Assembly: GCA_036655975.1 (NCBI GenBank)
Contig: JAVVPD010000092.1
Location: forward strand, 1 to 8,110
Reading direction: 5' to 3'
Source of the DNA: CASQEL01 sp036655975
Lineage (GTDB): Bacteria > Desulfobacterota > Desulfovibrionia > Desulfovibrionales > Desulfovibrionaceae
DNA length: 8,110 bases
Shown: one piece after another, positions 1 through 5,806 of the stretch
Layout of the letters: the number at the start of each line of letters is the position of its first letter
Numbering within the stretch: the stretch's first letter is position 1
Notes under the pieces: model-generated
What the model was told of the DNA's origin: nothing
What the model saw: the letters and a program-made list of their open reading frames with translations, nothing else
The model's database searches: none
Position numbers and translations under genes: made by a program

Positions 1-510
1 ACTTCCTTTGATACTCAGTAGTTCCAGCAGTTTTGGTATTGCAGTAATTTCATTATGTTTGCTATCAACAATTGTTTGGGCAAGAGACAAGTTGTTATCA
101 GTAACCCACGCTGAAACCATATGTAATGCTTTTTTTCCGCTGGATTTGTCGAAAGAACGCCGCAATGTTTTCCCGTCAATTGCAATTACTTTACCTTCAG
201 TGTTTTCCAAAAATGACTGTGTCCACTCTGTTAGTGCAGCTTGAAGTTGTTTTGTGTCAATACGTTCAAATACACGCCGTAATGTATCATGACTTGGAAC
301 GCCGTTTTTTAGTGGAACAAATTTTCTAAACCATGTTAACCGATCTTCAGCAAAAGTTTCAATATCTTCCCAACATTTCATGCCGCACATGGCAGCACAG
401 AAAGAAACAAAAAGTATATCTACAAGGTCATGCTTACGAGTCCTTTCAATACGGTGTTCATCTACATTTTGTAATACACTAATAAGACATACAGGTGAAT
501 TGTGTTTCAT
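1..510 (-). CDS. ISAs1-family transposase, N-terminal 170 residues (partial)
   Basis: DDE transposase that would cut and join the ends of its own IS element. The visible part starts MKHNSPVCLI and is open to the window edge, so the C-terminal half (remaining catalytic residues) is not seen. Residues about 5-95 match the N-terminal DDE_Tnp_1-associated domain, including HDLVDILFVSFCAAMCG and the SHDTLRRVFERID stretch. The start of the catalytic domain follows, with IAIDGKTLRRS containing the likely first catalytic Asp (D112), then LHMVSAWV and KHNEITAIPKLLELL, which are typical of ISAs1/H-repeat proteins. The ATG at 510 is preceded by a GGAG at a suitable distance. No frameshift or internal stop occurs in the visible part, so it may be intact. 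Family assignment is from remembered motifs, and I am confident of it. Confidence 0.88.
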   Translation of the reverse strand, partial: MKHNSPVCLISVLQNVDEHRIERTRKHDLVDILFVSFCAAMCGMKCWEDIETFAEDRLTWFRKFVPLKNGVPSHDTLRRVFERIDTKQLQAALTEWTQSFLENTEGKVIAIDGKTLRRSFDKSSGKKALHMVSAWVTDNNLSLAQTIVDSKHNEITAIPKLLELLSIKGS

Positions 511-531
511 AGCATCTCCATATTTTGTTGC

Positions 532-540
532 AGTATAGCA
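532..540 (-). promoter_or_regulatory. Possible extended -10 promoter of the transposase
   Basis: On the minus strand TGCTATACT fits an extended -10 (TGn followed by TATACT, 5 of 6 to consensus). It lies about 22-30 bp upstream of the transposase ATG. No good -35 is seen at 17 bp, which an extended -10 can tolerate. This is a consensus match only. Confidence 0.4.
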
Positions 541-669
541 CAAAACATAGAGAAATAAAGGAAAAAATGAACCAACAATAGTTAGCTAAGATCAACTGCT
601 CACAACAAGCATTTTAAAAAAAGCCACTACAGCAGTCTAAGACTTAGGTCAGAAATTCGATTTTCGGTG

Positions 670-691
670 CTTAGAAGATGCGGTAGCCCTG
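670..691. repeat. Putative outer terminal inverted repeat of the ISAs1-type element
   Basis: The minus-strand sequence from 691 inwards begins CAGGGCTACCGCATCTTC. Position 691 is proposed as the last base of the element because the following sequence contains the ettA promoter. ISAs1-family elements normally duplicate about 8-10 bp of target; the adjacent bases starting at 692 (AGTTCCGGTG) would be one copy, but the partner lies outside the window. Confidence 0.55.
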
Positions 692-709
692 AGTTCCGGT
701 GTTCAATCC

Positions 710-738
710 TTGACCCTGAGCATTTCCCCAGATATACT
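710..738 (+). promoter_or_regulatory. Sigma70-type promoter for ettA
   Basis: TTGACC (710-715) and TATACT (733-738) are separated by exactly 17 bp, each matching consensus at 5 of 6 positions. Transcription would start near 745 and give a leader of about 65 nt before the ettA ATG at 810. The -35 box starts only 19 bp from the inferred IS boundary, so the promoter appears to have survived the insertion. Confidence 0.7.
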
Positions 739-809
739 TTTTTATTAATCATCAAACTATTTTGGGGCCTAGCCCTCACGACTATGGCACATTTTTACCA
801 GAGGTCAGC

Positions 810-2492
810 ATGAGTAACGAGCCAAACAAGATTATTTACACCATGGAACGCGTCACCAAGCGTTACGGACAAAAAGAAGTGTTGAAGGACATTTCTCTAT
901 CCTATTTCTACGGGGCCAAAATTGGCGTTTTGGGCTTAAACGGCACGGGCAAGTCCAGCCTGCTACGCATTCTTGCGGGTGTGGACCGCGCTTTTGAGGG
1001 GAGAACCGTTCTCGCCCCTGGGCACAGTGTGGGTTATCTAGAGCAGGAACCGCTCATGGATGAAGCCCGTACAGTACGTCAGGTTGTGGAGGAAGGTGTG
1101 CAGGATGTGGTGGACCTCATCCACGAATTTGAAGCTATTAATGCGAAGTTTGCTGACCCCATGGAGCCCGACGAAATGGACGCCCTGATCGAAAAACAGG
1201 GCAAGGTGCAAGAACGTATGGACGCTCAAGGCGCATGGGACTTGGACGCTCGGCTTGAAATGGCTATGGATGCTTTGCGTTGTCCTCCTGCGGATACGCC
1301 CGTCTCCGTTATCTCCGGTGGTGAAAAGCGCCGTGTGGCCCTGTGCCGTCTGCTCTTACAAAGCCCTGACATACTCTTGCTTGACGAACCCACCAACCAC
1401 TTGGATGCGGAATCCGTGGCGTGGCTGGAGCGTTTTCTCAGCACTTTTCCCGGCACCGTTATTGCCGTCACCCATGATCGGTATTTTCTTGATAATGTCG
1501 CGGGCTGGATTCTTGAACTTGATCGCGGCCGTGGCATCCCATGGAAAGGTAATTATTCCTCATGGCTCGAGCAAAAACAAAAACGCCTTGCTGGGGAAGA
1601 CCGCGTTGAAGCCGAACGCCAAAAAACGCTGTCCCGCGAGCTTGAGTGGATCAAAATGTCCCCCAAAGGCCGTCATGCAAAAGGCAAGGCCCGTATCAAT
1701 GCGTATGAGGCTATGCTCTCTCACGAAAGTGAAAAACGTGCGCCTGATCTGGAAATCTACATTCCCCCAGGCCAGCGCCTCGGTAAAATTGTTTTTGAAG
1801 CCCAGAATGTTTCCAAAAGTATGGGGGATCGTCTGCTCATCGACAATCTCAATTGTATCATTCCTGCGGGGGCTATTGTTGGTATTATTGGCCCTAACGG
1901 TGCGGGCAAAACAACACTTTTCAATATGCTCGTCGGCGCCGAGAAGCCCGATTCTGGTATCCTGAAAGTGGGGGAAACCGTCGACTTTGCCTATGTCGAT
2001 CAGGCCCGCGCTTCCCTTGAACCCGACAAGAGTGTTTACGAACTTATCAGCGACGGGTATGAAACCGTCAAACTTGGCAGCCGCGAAATTAACGCGCGCG
2101 CGTATTGTTCGCGCTTTAACTTTCTGGGTGCGGATCAGCAAAAAAAGGTCGAAGTGTTGTCCGGTGGGGAGCGTAATCGCTTACATCTGGCCCGTATGCT
2201 TAAGGCTGGGGCTAATGTTATTTTGCTTGACGAACCCACCAACGATATTGATGTGAACACGATGCGCGCCCTTGAAGACGCTCTTGATAACTTTGCGGGC
2301 TGTGTGCTTGTTATCAGCCATGACCGTTGGTTCCTTGATCGTATTGCTACACACATGCTGGCCTTTGAAGGCGATTCTTCCGTGGTGTTCTTTGACGGCA
2401 ATTATACCGAATACGAAGAAGACCGCAAAAAACGTCTTGGCAAAGATGCCGACACGCCCCACAAAATCAAGTTTAGAAAATTGACACGCTAG
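810..2492 (+). CDS. ettA: ABC-F translation factor EttA (energy-dependent translational throttle)
   Basis: Cytoplasmic ABC-F ATPase of 560 residues (E. coli EttA has 555) that binds the ribosomal E site and controls the first steps of elongation according to ATP/ADP. Two ATPase domains are complete: Walker A GLNGTGKS (42-49), signature SGGEKR (169-174), Walker B LLLDEP (D192, E193); then GPNGAGKT (361-368), SGGERN (451-456) and Walker B with D474, E475. There are no membrane segments. The charged helical insert after GYLEQEP (about residues 80-160) includes the EttA-type arm, and the linker between the ATPase domains contains EWIKMSPKGRHAKGKARI, close to the P-site tRNA-interaction motif. This separates it from Uup or resistance ABC-F proteins. 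The ATG at 810 has GAGG upstream and aligns with EttA N termini; the in-frame TTG at 762 would add 16 unrelated residues. It appears monocistronic. Confidence 0.93.
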   Translation: MSNEPNKIIYTMERVTKRYGQKEVLKDISLSYFYGAKIGVLGLNGTGKSSLLRILAGVDRAFEGRTVLAPGHSVGYLEQEPLMDEARTVRQVVEEGVQDVVDLIHEFEAINAKFADPMEPDEMDALIEKQGKVQERMDAQGAWDLDARLEMAMDALRCPPADTPVSVISGGEKRRVALCRLLLQSPDILLLDEPTNHLDAESVAWLERFLSTFPGTVIAVTHDRYFLDNVAGWILELDRGRGIPWKGNYSSWLEQKQKRLAGEDRVEAERQKTLSRELEWIKMSPKGRHAKGKARINAYEAMLSHESEKRAPDLEIYIPPGQRLGKIVFEAQNVSKSMGDRLLIDNLNCIIPAGAIVGIIGPNGAGKTTLFNMLVGAEKPDSGILKVGETVDFAYVDQARASLEPDKSVYELISDGYETVKLGSREINARAYCSRFNFLGADQQKKVEVLSGGERNRLHLARMLKAGANVILLDEPTNDIDVNTMRALEDALDNFAGCVLVISHDRWFLDRIATHMLAFEGDSSVVFFDGNYTEYEEDRKKRLGKDADTPHKIKFRKLTR

Positions 2493-2534
2493 AAAAAGCA
2501 TGAGGGAGGTATTTGCCTCCCTCATGCTTTTTCT
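2491..2534. terminator. Bidirectional Rho-independent terminator between ettA and pdxT
   Basis: A perfect 19-bp stem (2491-2509 pairing with 2516-2534) has a 6-nt loop TATTTG. The outer part is A-rich on the left and T-rich on the right (GCTTTTTCT), so either strand gives a GC-rich stem followed by a U tract. It overlaps the last two bases of the ettA stop codon and lies about 60 bp past the pdxT stop, so it can end both converging transcripts. Confidence 0.9.
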
Positions 2535-2561
2535 GCAAGCGGCCCAAGGCCCCTTGCCTTT

Positions 2562-2591
2562 TGTTTACGTGCCTGCTGTTTACGTGCCTAT
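2562..2591. repeat. Tandem duplication of a 15-bp unit
   Basis: Two adjacent copies, TGTTTACGTGCCTGC (2562-2576) and TGTTTACGTGCCTAT (2577-2591), share 13 of 15 bases. They lie between the shared terminator and the pdxT stop codon, in the 3' untranslated part of pdxST. A local slippage duplication is the simplest explanation. Confidence 0.7.
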
Positions 2592-2593
2592 CA

Positions 2594-3169
2594 TTACAAC
2601 ATCTTTAGAAAATATTCGTGTATTCTCCGGTCTTTCGTCAATTCTGGATGAAAAGACGTGGCAAGGATATTGTTATGCTGGACGGCAACAATATTGTTGT
2701 TGATTCGAGCCAGTATGTCGACTTCAGGGCCAGTGCGGGTGATGATAGGCGCACGGATAAATACGGCGTGCACGGGGCGCGCGCCGAGTACAGGTATGTG
2801 GAGCGGAGTTTCGAAACTGTCTTTTTGTCGGCCAAAGGCATTGCGCTGAACGCTGGCGTTGAGTAGCCCGAAGCACTTTTGTTCGGGGTAACCGTCAATA
2901 GTGTTGCACAGGAGGATAAGTCCGGCGCAGGAGCCATAGATAGGCATGCCCGCGTGTCCTTGCTGGCGGATGGGCTCAAAGAGATCCCATTCGTGCAGCA
3001 GTTTCCCCATGGTGGTGCTTTCACCACCGGGGATGATGAGGGCGTGTACCTGCATAAAATCCTGCGGTTTGCGTACGGGCAGGGCTTGTGCCCCGCAGGC
3101 TTCAAGGGCGATGCAATGTTCTCTGAAGGCCCCTTGCAGGGCCAGTACGCCAACACAATGCCGGGCCAT
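2594..3169 (-). CDS. pdxT: PLP synthase glutaminase subunit PdxT
   Basis: Glutamine amidotransferase subunit (191 residues, usual size for the family) of the deoxyxylulose-5-phosphate-independent PLP synthase. It hydrolyses glutamine and passes ammonia to PdxS within the cytoplasmic PdxS/PdxT complex. Class I (triad) features are visible: the N-terminal VGVLALQGAF strand-loop, the oxyanion-region motif PGGESTT (47-53), the nucleophile C81 in YGSCAGLIL, and H174/E176 in SFHPEL. I chose the ATG at 3169 because it follows the pdxS stop (3171-3173) by one base, has AGGAAAGGGG upstream and gives the standard family N terminus. An in-frame ATG at 3208 would add 13 atypical residues and overlap pdxS by 38 bases. 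The tight junction indicates translational coupling with pdxS. Confidence 0.95.
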   Translation of the reverse strand: MARHCVGVLALQGAFREHCIALEACGAQALPVRKPQDFMQVHALIIPGGESTTMGKLLHEWDLFEPIRQQGHAGMPIYGSCAGLILLCNTIDGYPEQKCFGLLNASVQRNAFGRQKDSFETPLHIPVLGARPVHAVFIRAPIITRTGPEVDILARINNNIVAVQHNNILATSFHPELTKDRRIHEYFLKML

Positions 3170-3170
3170 G

Positions 3171-4052
3171 TTACCAGCCCCTTTCCTGCATGCGGTCAGC
3201 AGGGGCAATTTGGGAGATTTCTAGGCCGGGCATAGCCTCGCCAAGGTGCGAAGAGACAGCAGCAAGAATTTTGAAGTCCGCATAATGGGTAGTGGCGGCG
3301 ACAATGGCTTTGGCACGGGCGGCGGGATCGGCAGATTTGAAAATGCCGGAACCGACAAAAATACCGTCACAGCCAAGGTGCATCATGAGTGCAGCGTCAG
3401 CGGGGGTGGCGATGCCCCCGGCAGCGAAGTTGACCACCGGCATGCGTCCGGCTTTGCGTACTTCAAGCACTAATTCCAGTGGTGCACCGCAATTTTTGGC
3501 AAAATGGGGCACTTCCTCGTCAGGCAGGGCACACAGGGTGCGAATTTCGGCTTGAATCATGCGGCAATGGCGCACGGCTTCTACCACGTTGCCGGTGCCG
3601 GGTTCGCCCTTGGTACGAATCATGGCCGCGCCTTCGCCAATGCGGCGCAACGCTTCGCCAAGGTTACGGGCACCGCAGACAAAGGGAACTTTGAAATTGC
3701 GCTTGTCGATATGATAGCTATCGTCAGCGGGGGTGAGCACTTCGCTTTCGTCAATATAGTCCGCGCCCAGCTCTTCCAAAATACGGGCTTCCACAATGTG
3801 CCCGATGCGCGCTTTTGCCATGACCGGAATGCTGACCACAGCCATGATGCTTTTAATGATTGTGGGGTCGGCCATGCGCGCTACTCCACCGGCGGCGCGA
3901 ATGTCAGCGGGAACGCGCTCCAGTGCCATAACCGCGCAGGCCCCCGCTTCTTGGGCGATTTTTGCTTGTTCAGGGGTAGTCACGTCCATAATAACGCCGC
4001 CTTTAAGCATTTCGGCGAGCCCTGTTTTCAGATTCAATGTACCGTGTTGCAT
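3171..4052 (-). CDS. pdxS: PLP synthase catalytic subunit PdxS
   Basis: Synthase subunit (293 residues; family about 294) that condenses ribose 5-phosphate, glyceraldehyde 3-phosphate and ammonia from PdxT into pyridoxal 5'-phosphate. It is a (beta/alpha)8 barrel that forms a dodecamer in known homologues. Catalytic residues are all present, one position earlier than in Bacillus subtilis: D23 (MDVTTPEQA), K80 that binds the pentose (PVMAKARIGH) and K148 that shuttles the intermediate (IRTKGEPGTGN). Other family blocks include CAVMALERVPADIR, DESEVLTPADD and GGIATPADAALMM. The start has AAGGAG at 4061-4066, about 8 bases upstream. It is the first gene of the pdxST operon and is transcribed divergently from the MocR-type regulator, an arrangement typical of pdxR-pdxST loci. 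Confidence 0.97.
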   Translation of the reverse strand: MQHGTLNLKTGLAEMLKGGVIMDVTTPEQAKIAQEAGACAVMALERVPADIRAAGGVARMADPTIIKSIMAVVSIPVMAKARIGHIVEARILEELGADYIDESEVLTPADDSYHIDKRNFKVPFVCGARNLGEALRRIGEGAAMIRTKGEPGTGNVVEAVRHCRMIQAEIRTLCALPDEEVPHFAKNCGAPLELVLEVRKAGRMPVVNFAAGGIATPADAALMMHLGCDGIFVGSGIFKSADPAARAKAIVAATTHYADFKILAAVSSHLGEAMPGLEISQIAPADRMQERGW

Positions 4053-4082
4053 GATAGATACTCCTTATATTCAGATGCATGA

Positions 4083-4088
4083 ATTATA
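4083..4088 (-). promoter_or_regulatory. pdxST -10 box (weak or absent -35)
   Basis: The minus strand reads TATAAT exactly at 4083-4088, 30-35 bp upstream of the pdxS ATG, so transcription would start near 4076. At 17-18 bp spacing the -35 position (about 4106-4112) has no TTGACA-like sequence. A strong -10 with a poor -35 suits a promoter needing an activator, and the TTGTCA/TGACAA repeats lie just upstream of it. Confidence 0.6.
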
Positions 4089-4097
4089 GCCGTGAAT

Positions 4098-4127
4098 TTG
4101 ATAATTAGCTTGTCATCGGCCTATAAT
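4098..4127 (+). promoter_or_regulatory. Promoter of the MocR-type regulator gene
   Basis: TTGATA (4098-4103) and a perfect TATAAT (4122-4127) are separated by 18 bp. Transcription would start near 4134, about 74 nt before the ATG at 4208. The -10 sits between the half-sites TTGTCA (4110-4115) and TGACAA (4130-4135), so a bound regulator would hinder RNA polymerase: a layout for autorepression. Confidence 0.65.
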
Positions 4128-4180
4128 GGTGACAAAGCTCTTTGTGGTTGGGGCAATCTAGATTGTCACCATGACAATCT
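4110..4180. promoter_or_regulatory. Candidate operator: four TTGTCA/TGACAA half-sites between pdxS and the MocR gene
   Basis: Half-sites are TTGTCA at 4110-4115 and 4163-4168, and TGACAA at 4130-4135 and 4172-4177. The right pair forms a perfect dyad of 9-bp arms (4160-4168 and 4172-4180) around CCA. The left pair is spaced 14 bp apart around the regulator's -10 box. The nine-base form TTGTCACCA occurs at 4163-4171 and, inverted, at 4127-4135. Further dyads fill the gap: ACAAAG/CTTTGT (4132-4145) and CAATCTAGATTG (4154-4165). Binding by the adjacent regulator is inferred from position and symmetry; the motif is not one I know from characterised PdxR sites. Confidence 0.6.
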
Positions 4181-4207
4181 GTGTATGTTTGTTTTGGGAG
4201 TAATATC

Positions 4208-5578
4208 ATGAAATTACAGAAATTATATGATGAATCCAGTGCGGATACTAAATATATGGGCATTATGCACGCTATTGAGCAGGGCATAGAGCAGGGTATT
4301 TTGACGGCGGGTGAGGCTTTGCCCACGCAGCGTGAACTGGCGGAGGCCCTACAGGTAACCGTGGGTACGGTGAGCCGGGGCTATGCCGAAGCGGTGCAGC
4401 GCGGACTGATTGTGGGGGTGACAGGGCGGGGAACCTTTGTGGCAGCACGGCGTGATGATGTGGATGTGCTGCGGGCCAGCGGGACAACGGCCTATAATCT
4501 GGGCTATATTTCACCTTTCGAATTTTTGAACCCCAGCCTTAACGAAAGTTTGGCGCGGCTTTCACGGCAGGAAAGTTTGGAATATCTGACTAACTATCAG
4601 GAACCACGGGGCCTGCTGCGTCATCGACAGGCAGGGGCTTTATGGGCGCAGCGCTACGGGGTGCATGTGGATGCGGATAATTTACTCATTTGCGCGGGTG
4701 CCCAACATGCTTTGCTGACGGTGCTGACATCATTGTTTAATCCCGGTGACCGTATTGCTGCAGAGCATTTGACCTATCCTCTGCTGAAGCAGCTTGCCAA
4801 GCGTTTGTGTTTGCATCTTGTACCCTTGCGTATGGACGGCAGCGGTATTGTTCCAGAATCTTTTGAAGCCGCATGCCGCGCGGGCGGGATCAAGGGGCTC
4901 TATCTCATGCCTTCGTGTCAAAACCCCACTTTGGCGCATATCCCCGATTTTCGGCGGCACGCATTGGTGGCACTCTGCCGTCGCTATGATGTGACGATTA
5001 TTGAAGACGATGTGTACGCATTGGCTCTAGAAAGTACCACGGAAAAATCTTCGCCCCCCTTCGTTCGTCTTGCGCCGGAGCGTACGTGTTTTATTGCCGC
5101 TACCAGTGAGGCCCTCAGCGGTGGTTTGCGTATTGCCTATTTGTGTCCGCCAGAAGCGCATGCGGCAGAATTGGAGCGCACTATATCCTACACTATTTCC
5201 ATGGCTCCACCGCTCATGGCAGAATTGGCAGCCTTGTGGATTCAGGATGGCACGGCAGACCGTATTCTTGCTGCCAAAAAACAGGAGGCCGCCGCTCGCA
5301 ATGTGCTGGCTCGGACGCTGCTGGACGGTTTTGCGCTAGAAACCCGCACAACGGGATTTTTTGCGTGGCTCAAGCTGCCCAGCCCGTGGACCAGCGCCAC
5401 TTTTACCGATGCGGCCTGCAAACAAGGGGTGCTGGTGGCTGAAGGCGATCACTTTGCCATTGGGCACGCGGGCACGGAAGCTGGGGTACGCTTGGCTCTT
5501 GGCGGGCTTAAAAGCCGCGTAGACTTGTCCAATGCCTTACTGATATTGGCAAACATTTTACACCAAACGCGAAAATAA
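4208..5578 (+). CDS. MocR/PdxR-like GntR-aminotransferase regulator lacking the PLP lysine
   Basis: Transcription factor of 456 residues joining a GntR winged helix (about 10-85: LPTQRELAEALQVTVGTVSRGY, then GVTGRGTFV) to a fold-type I aminotransferase-like domain (about 100-450). In PdxR proteins the second domain senses PLP and the dimer activates pdxST while repressing itself; divergence from pdxST suggests that role. Most cofactor-pocket landmarks are present: SCQNPT (N239), EDDVYAL (D267, Y270) and a C-terminal GVRLALGG Arg. The lysine motif normally reading S-K-x-L before PGLR is TSEALSGGLR, with E301 (GAG, 5108-5110) in place of lysine. An internal aldimine with PLP is therefore not expected, and ligand or mechanism may differ. 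The ATG at 4208 has GGGAG seven bases upstream; an upstream GTG at 4181 lacks a site. Family is certain; the pdxR assignment is inferred. Confidence 0.88.
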   Translation: MKLQKLYDESSADTKYMGIMHAIEQGIEQGILTAGEALPTQRELAEALQVTVGTVSRGYAEAVQRGLIVGVTGRGTFVAARRDDVDVLRASGTTAYNLGYISPFEFLNPSLNESLARLSRQESLEYLTNYQEPRGLLRHRQAGALWAQRYGVHVDADNLLICAGAQHALLTVLTSLFNPGDRIAAEHLTYPLLKQLAKRLCLHLVPLRMDGSGIVPESFEAACRAGGIKGLYLMPSCQNPTLAHIPDFRRHALVALCRRYDVTIIEDDVYALALESTTEKSSPPFVRLAPERTCFIAATSEALSGGLRIAYLCPPEAHAAELERTISYTISMAPPLMAELAALWIQDGTADRILAAKKQEAAARNVLARTLLDGFALETRTTGFFAWLKLPSPWTSATFTDAACKQGVLVAEGDHFAIGHAGTEAGVRLALGGLKSRVDLSNALLILANILHQTRK

Positions 5579-5603
5579 CTGTTTGCCCGTGTTATCGATG
5601 AGC

Positions 5604-5632
5604 TTTACACGAGGTGTTAAAATCCTTACTGT
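5604..5632 (+). promoter_or_regulatory. Possible thiC promoter upstream of the riboswitch
   Basis: TTTACA (5604-5609, 5 of 6 to consensus) is followed after 17 bp by TACTGT (5627-5632, only 3 of 6). The start would fall near 5639, right at the 5' edge of the aptamer. TAAAAT at 5618-5623 is a better -10 but has only a poor -35 (TCGATG) at 17 bp. Read-through from the regulator gene is also possible because no terminator is seen after 5578. Confidence 0.35.
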
Positions 5633-5636
5633 TGCA

Positions 5637-5727
5637 CGAGCTAGGGGGGCTTCTTCGATGAAGCTGAGATAGGGATTGTCCCTGACCCTTTGAACCTGAC
5701 GCAGCTCATACTGTCGTAGGGAAGCGG
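5637..5727 (+). promoter_or_regulatory. TPP riboswitch (THI element) controlling thiC
   Basis: Conserved THI-box blocks appear in order: GGGGGGC (5644-5650), the hairpin CTTCTTCGATGAAG, CTGAGAT (the J3/2 pyrimidine-sensing segment), an extra small stem AGGGATTGTCCCT, ACCCTTTGAACCTGA (5685-5699), the stem CAG...CTG (5702-5713), and GTAGGGAAG (5716-5724). The aptamer binds thiamine pyrophosphate. P1 pairing is weak (GCT 5640-5642 with AGC 5723-5725 at most), so the outer limits are approximate. It precedes thiC, the most common target of this riboswitch, and an intrinsic terminator follows, indicating control by transcription termination. Confidence 0.95.
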
Positions 5728-5742
5728 TCATGTTTTTTGCAG

Positions 5743-5765
5743 CCCGCCCCTGAGGCGGGTTTTTT
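5743..5765 (+). terminator. Riboswitch expression-platform terminator
   Basis: CCCGCC (5743-5748) and GGCGGG (5754-5759) form a GC stem with loop CCTGA, followed directly by TTTTTT (5760-5765). It lies between the TPP aptamer and the thiC start, so it should form when TPP is bound. A competing pairing is possible: GGG (5719-5721) and GCGG (5724-5727) of the aptamer's 3' end with CCC (5748-5750) and CCGC (5744-5747). That pairing would break both the aptamer and the terminator and act as antiterminator. Confidence 0.85.
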
Positions 5766-5806
5766 GGTGGGACTGCGTTTGTCATCAGTACACCGGAGTT
5801 GCCACC

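Larger units (their letters stand above)
1..691 (-). mobile_element. ISAs1-family insertion sequence, 5' end only (runs off the window)
   Basis: The segment consists of a transposase reading leftwards from 510 and about 180 bp of AT-rich non-coding DNA up to an outer boundary I place at 691. Read on the minus strand, the boundary starts CAGGGCTACCGCATCTTC, which I recognise as the style of terminus found in ISAs1/H-repeat elements. Only the upstream (left) end of the element is present, so the other inverted repeat and the target duplication cannot be checked. The segment is visibly more AT-rich than the genes to its right, as expected for an acquired element. Family assignment rests on the transposase sequence; the exact boundary is an inference. 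Confidence 0.8.

Noticed and set aside
8..329. Two short plus-strand frames inside the IS element
   Set aside because: They lie antisense to the transposase, whose motifs are clear on the other strand.
692..725. GTTCAATCC followed by a CTGAGCA-like end, resembling the 3' part of a tRNA
   Set aside because: No anticodon arm or acceptor partner can be drawn, and the stretch is explained by the ettA promoter.
762..809. Longer ettA starting at TTG 762
   Set aside because: It has no ribosome-binding site and adds 16 residues absent from the EttA family; ATG 810 has GAGG upstream.
1560..2141. Minus-strand frame of 193 codons inside ettA
   Set aside because: It overlaps the conserved second ATPase domain of EttA and has no recognisable domain or ribosome-binding site; it is a shadow.
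3170..3208. Longer pdxT starting at ATG 3208
   Set aside because: It would overlap pdxS by 38 bases and add 13 residues before the conserved N terminus; ATG 3169 has a good ribosome-binding site.
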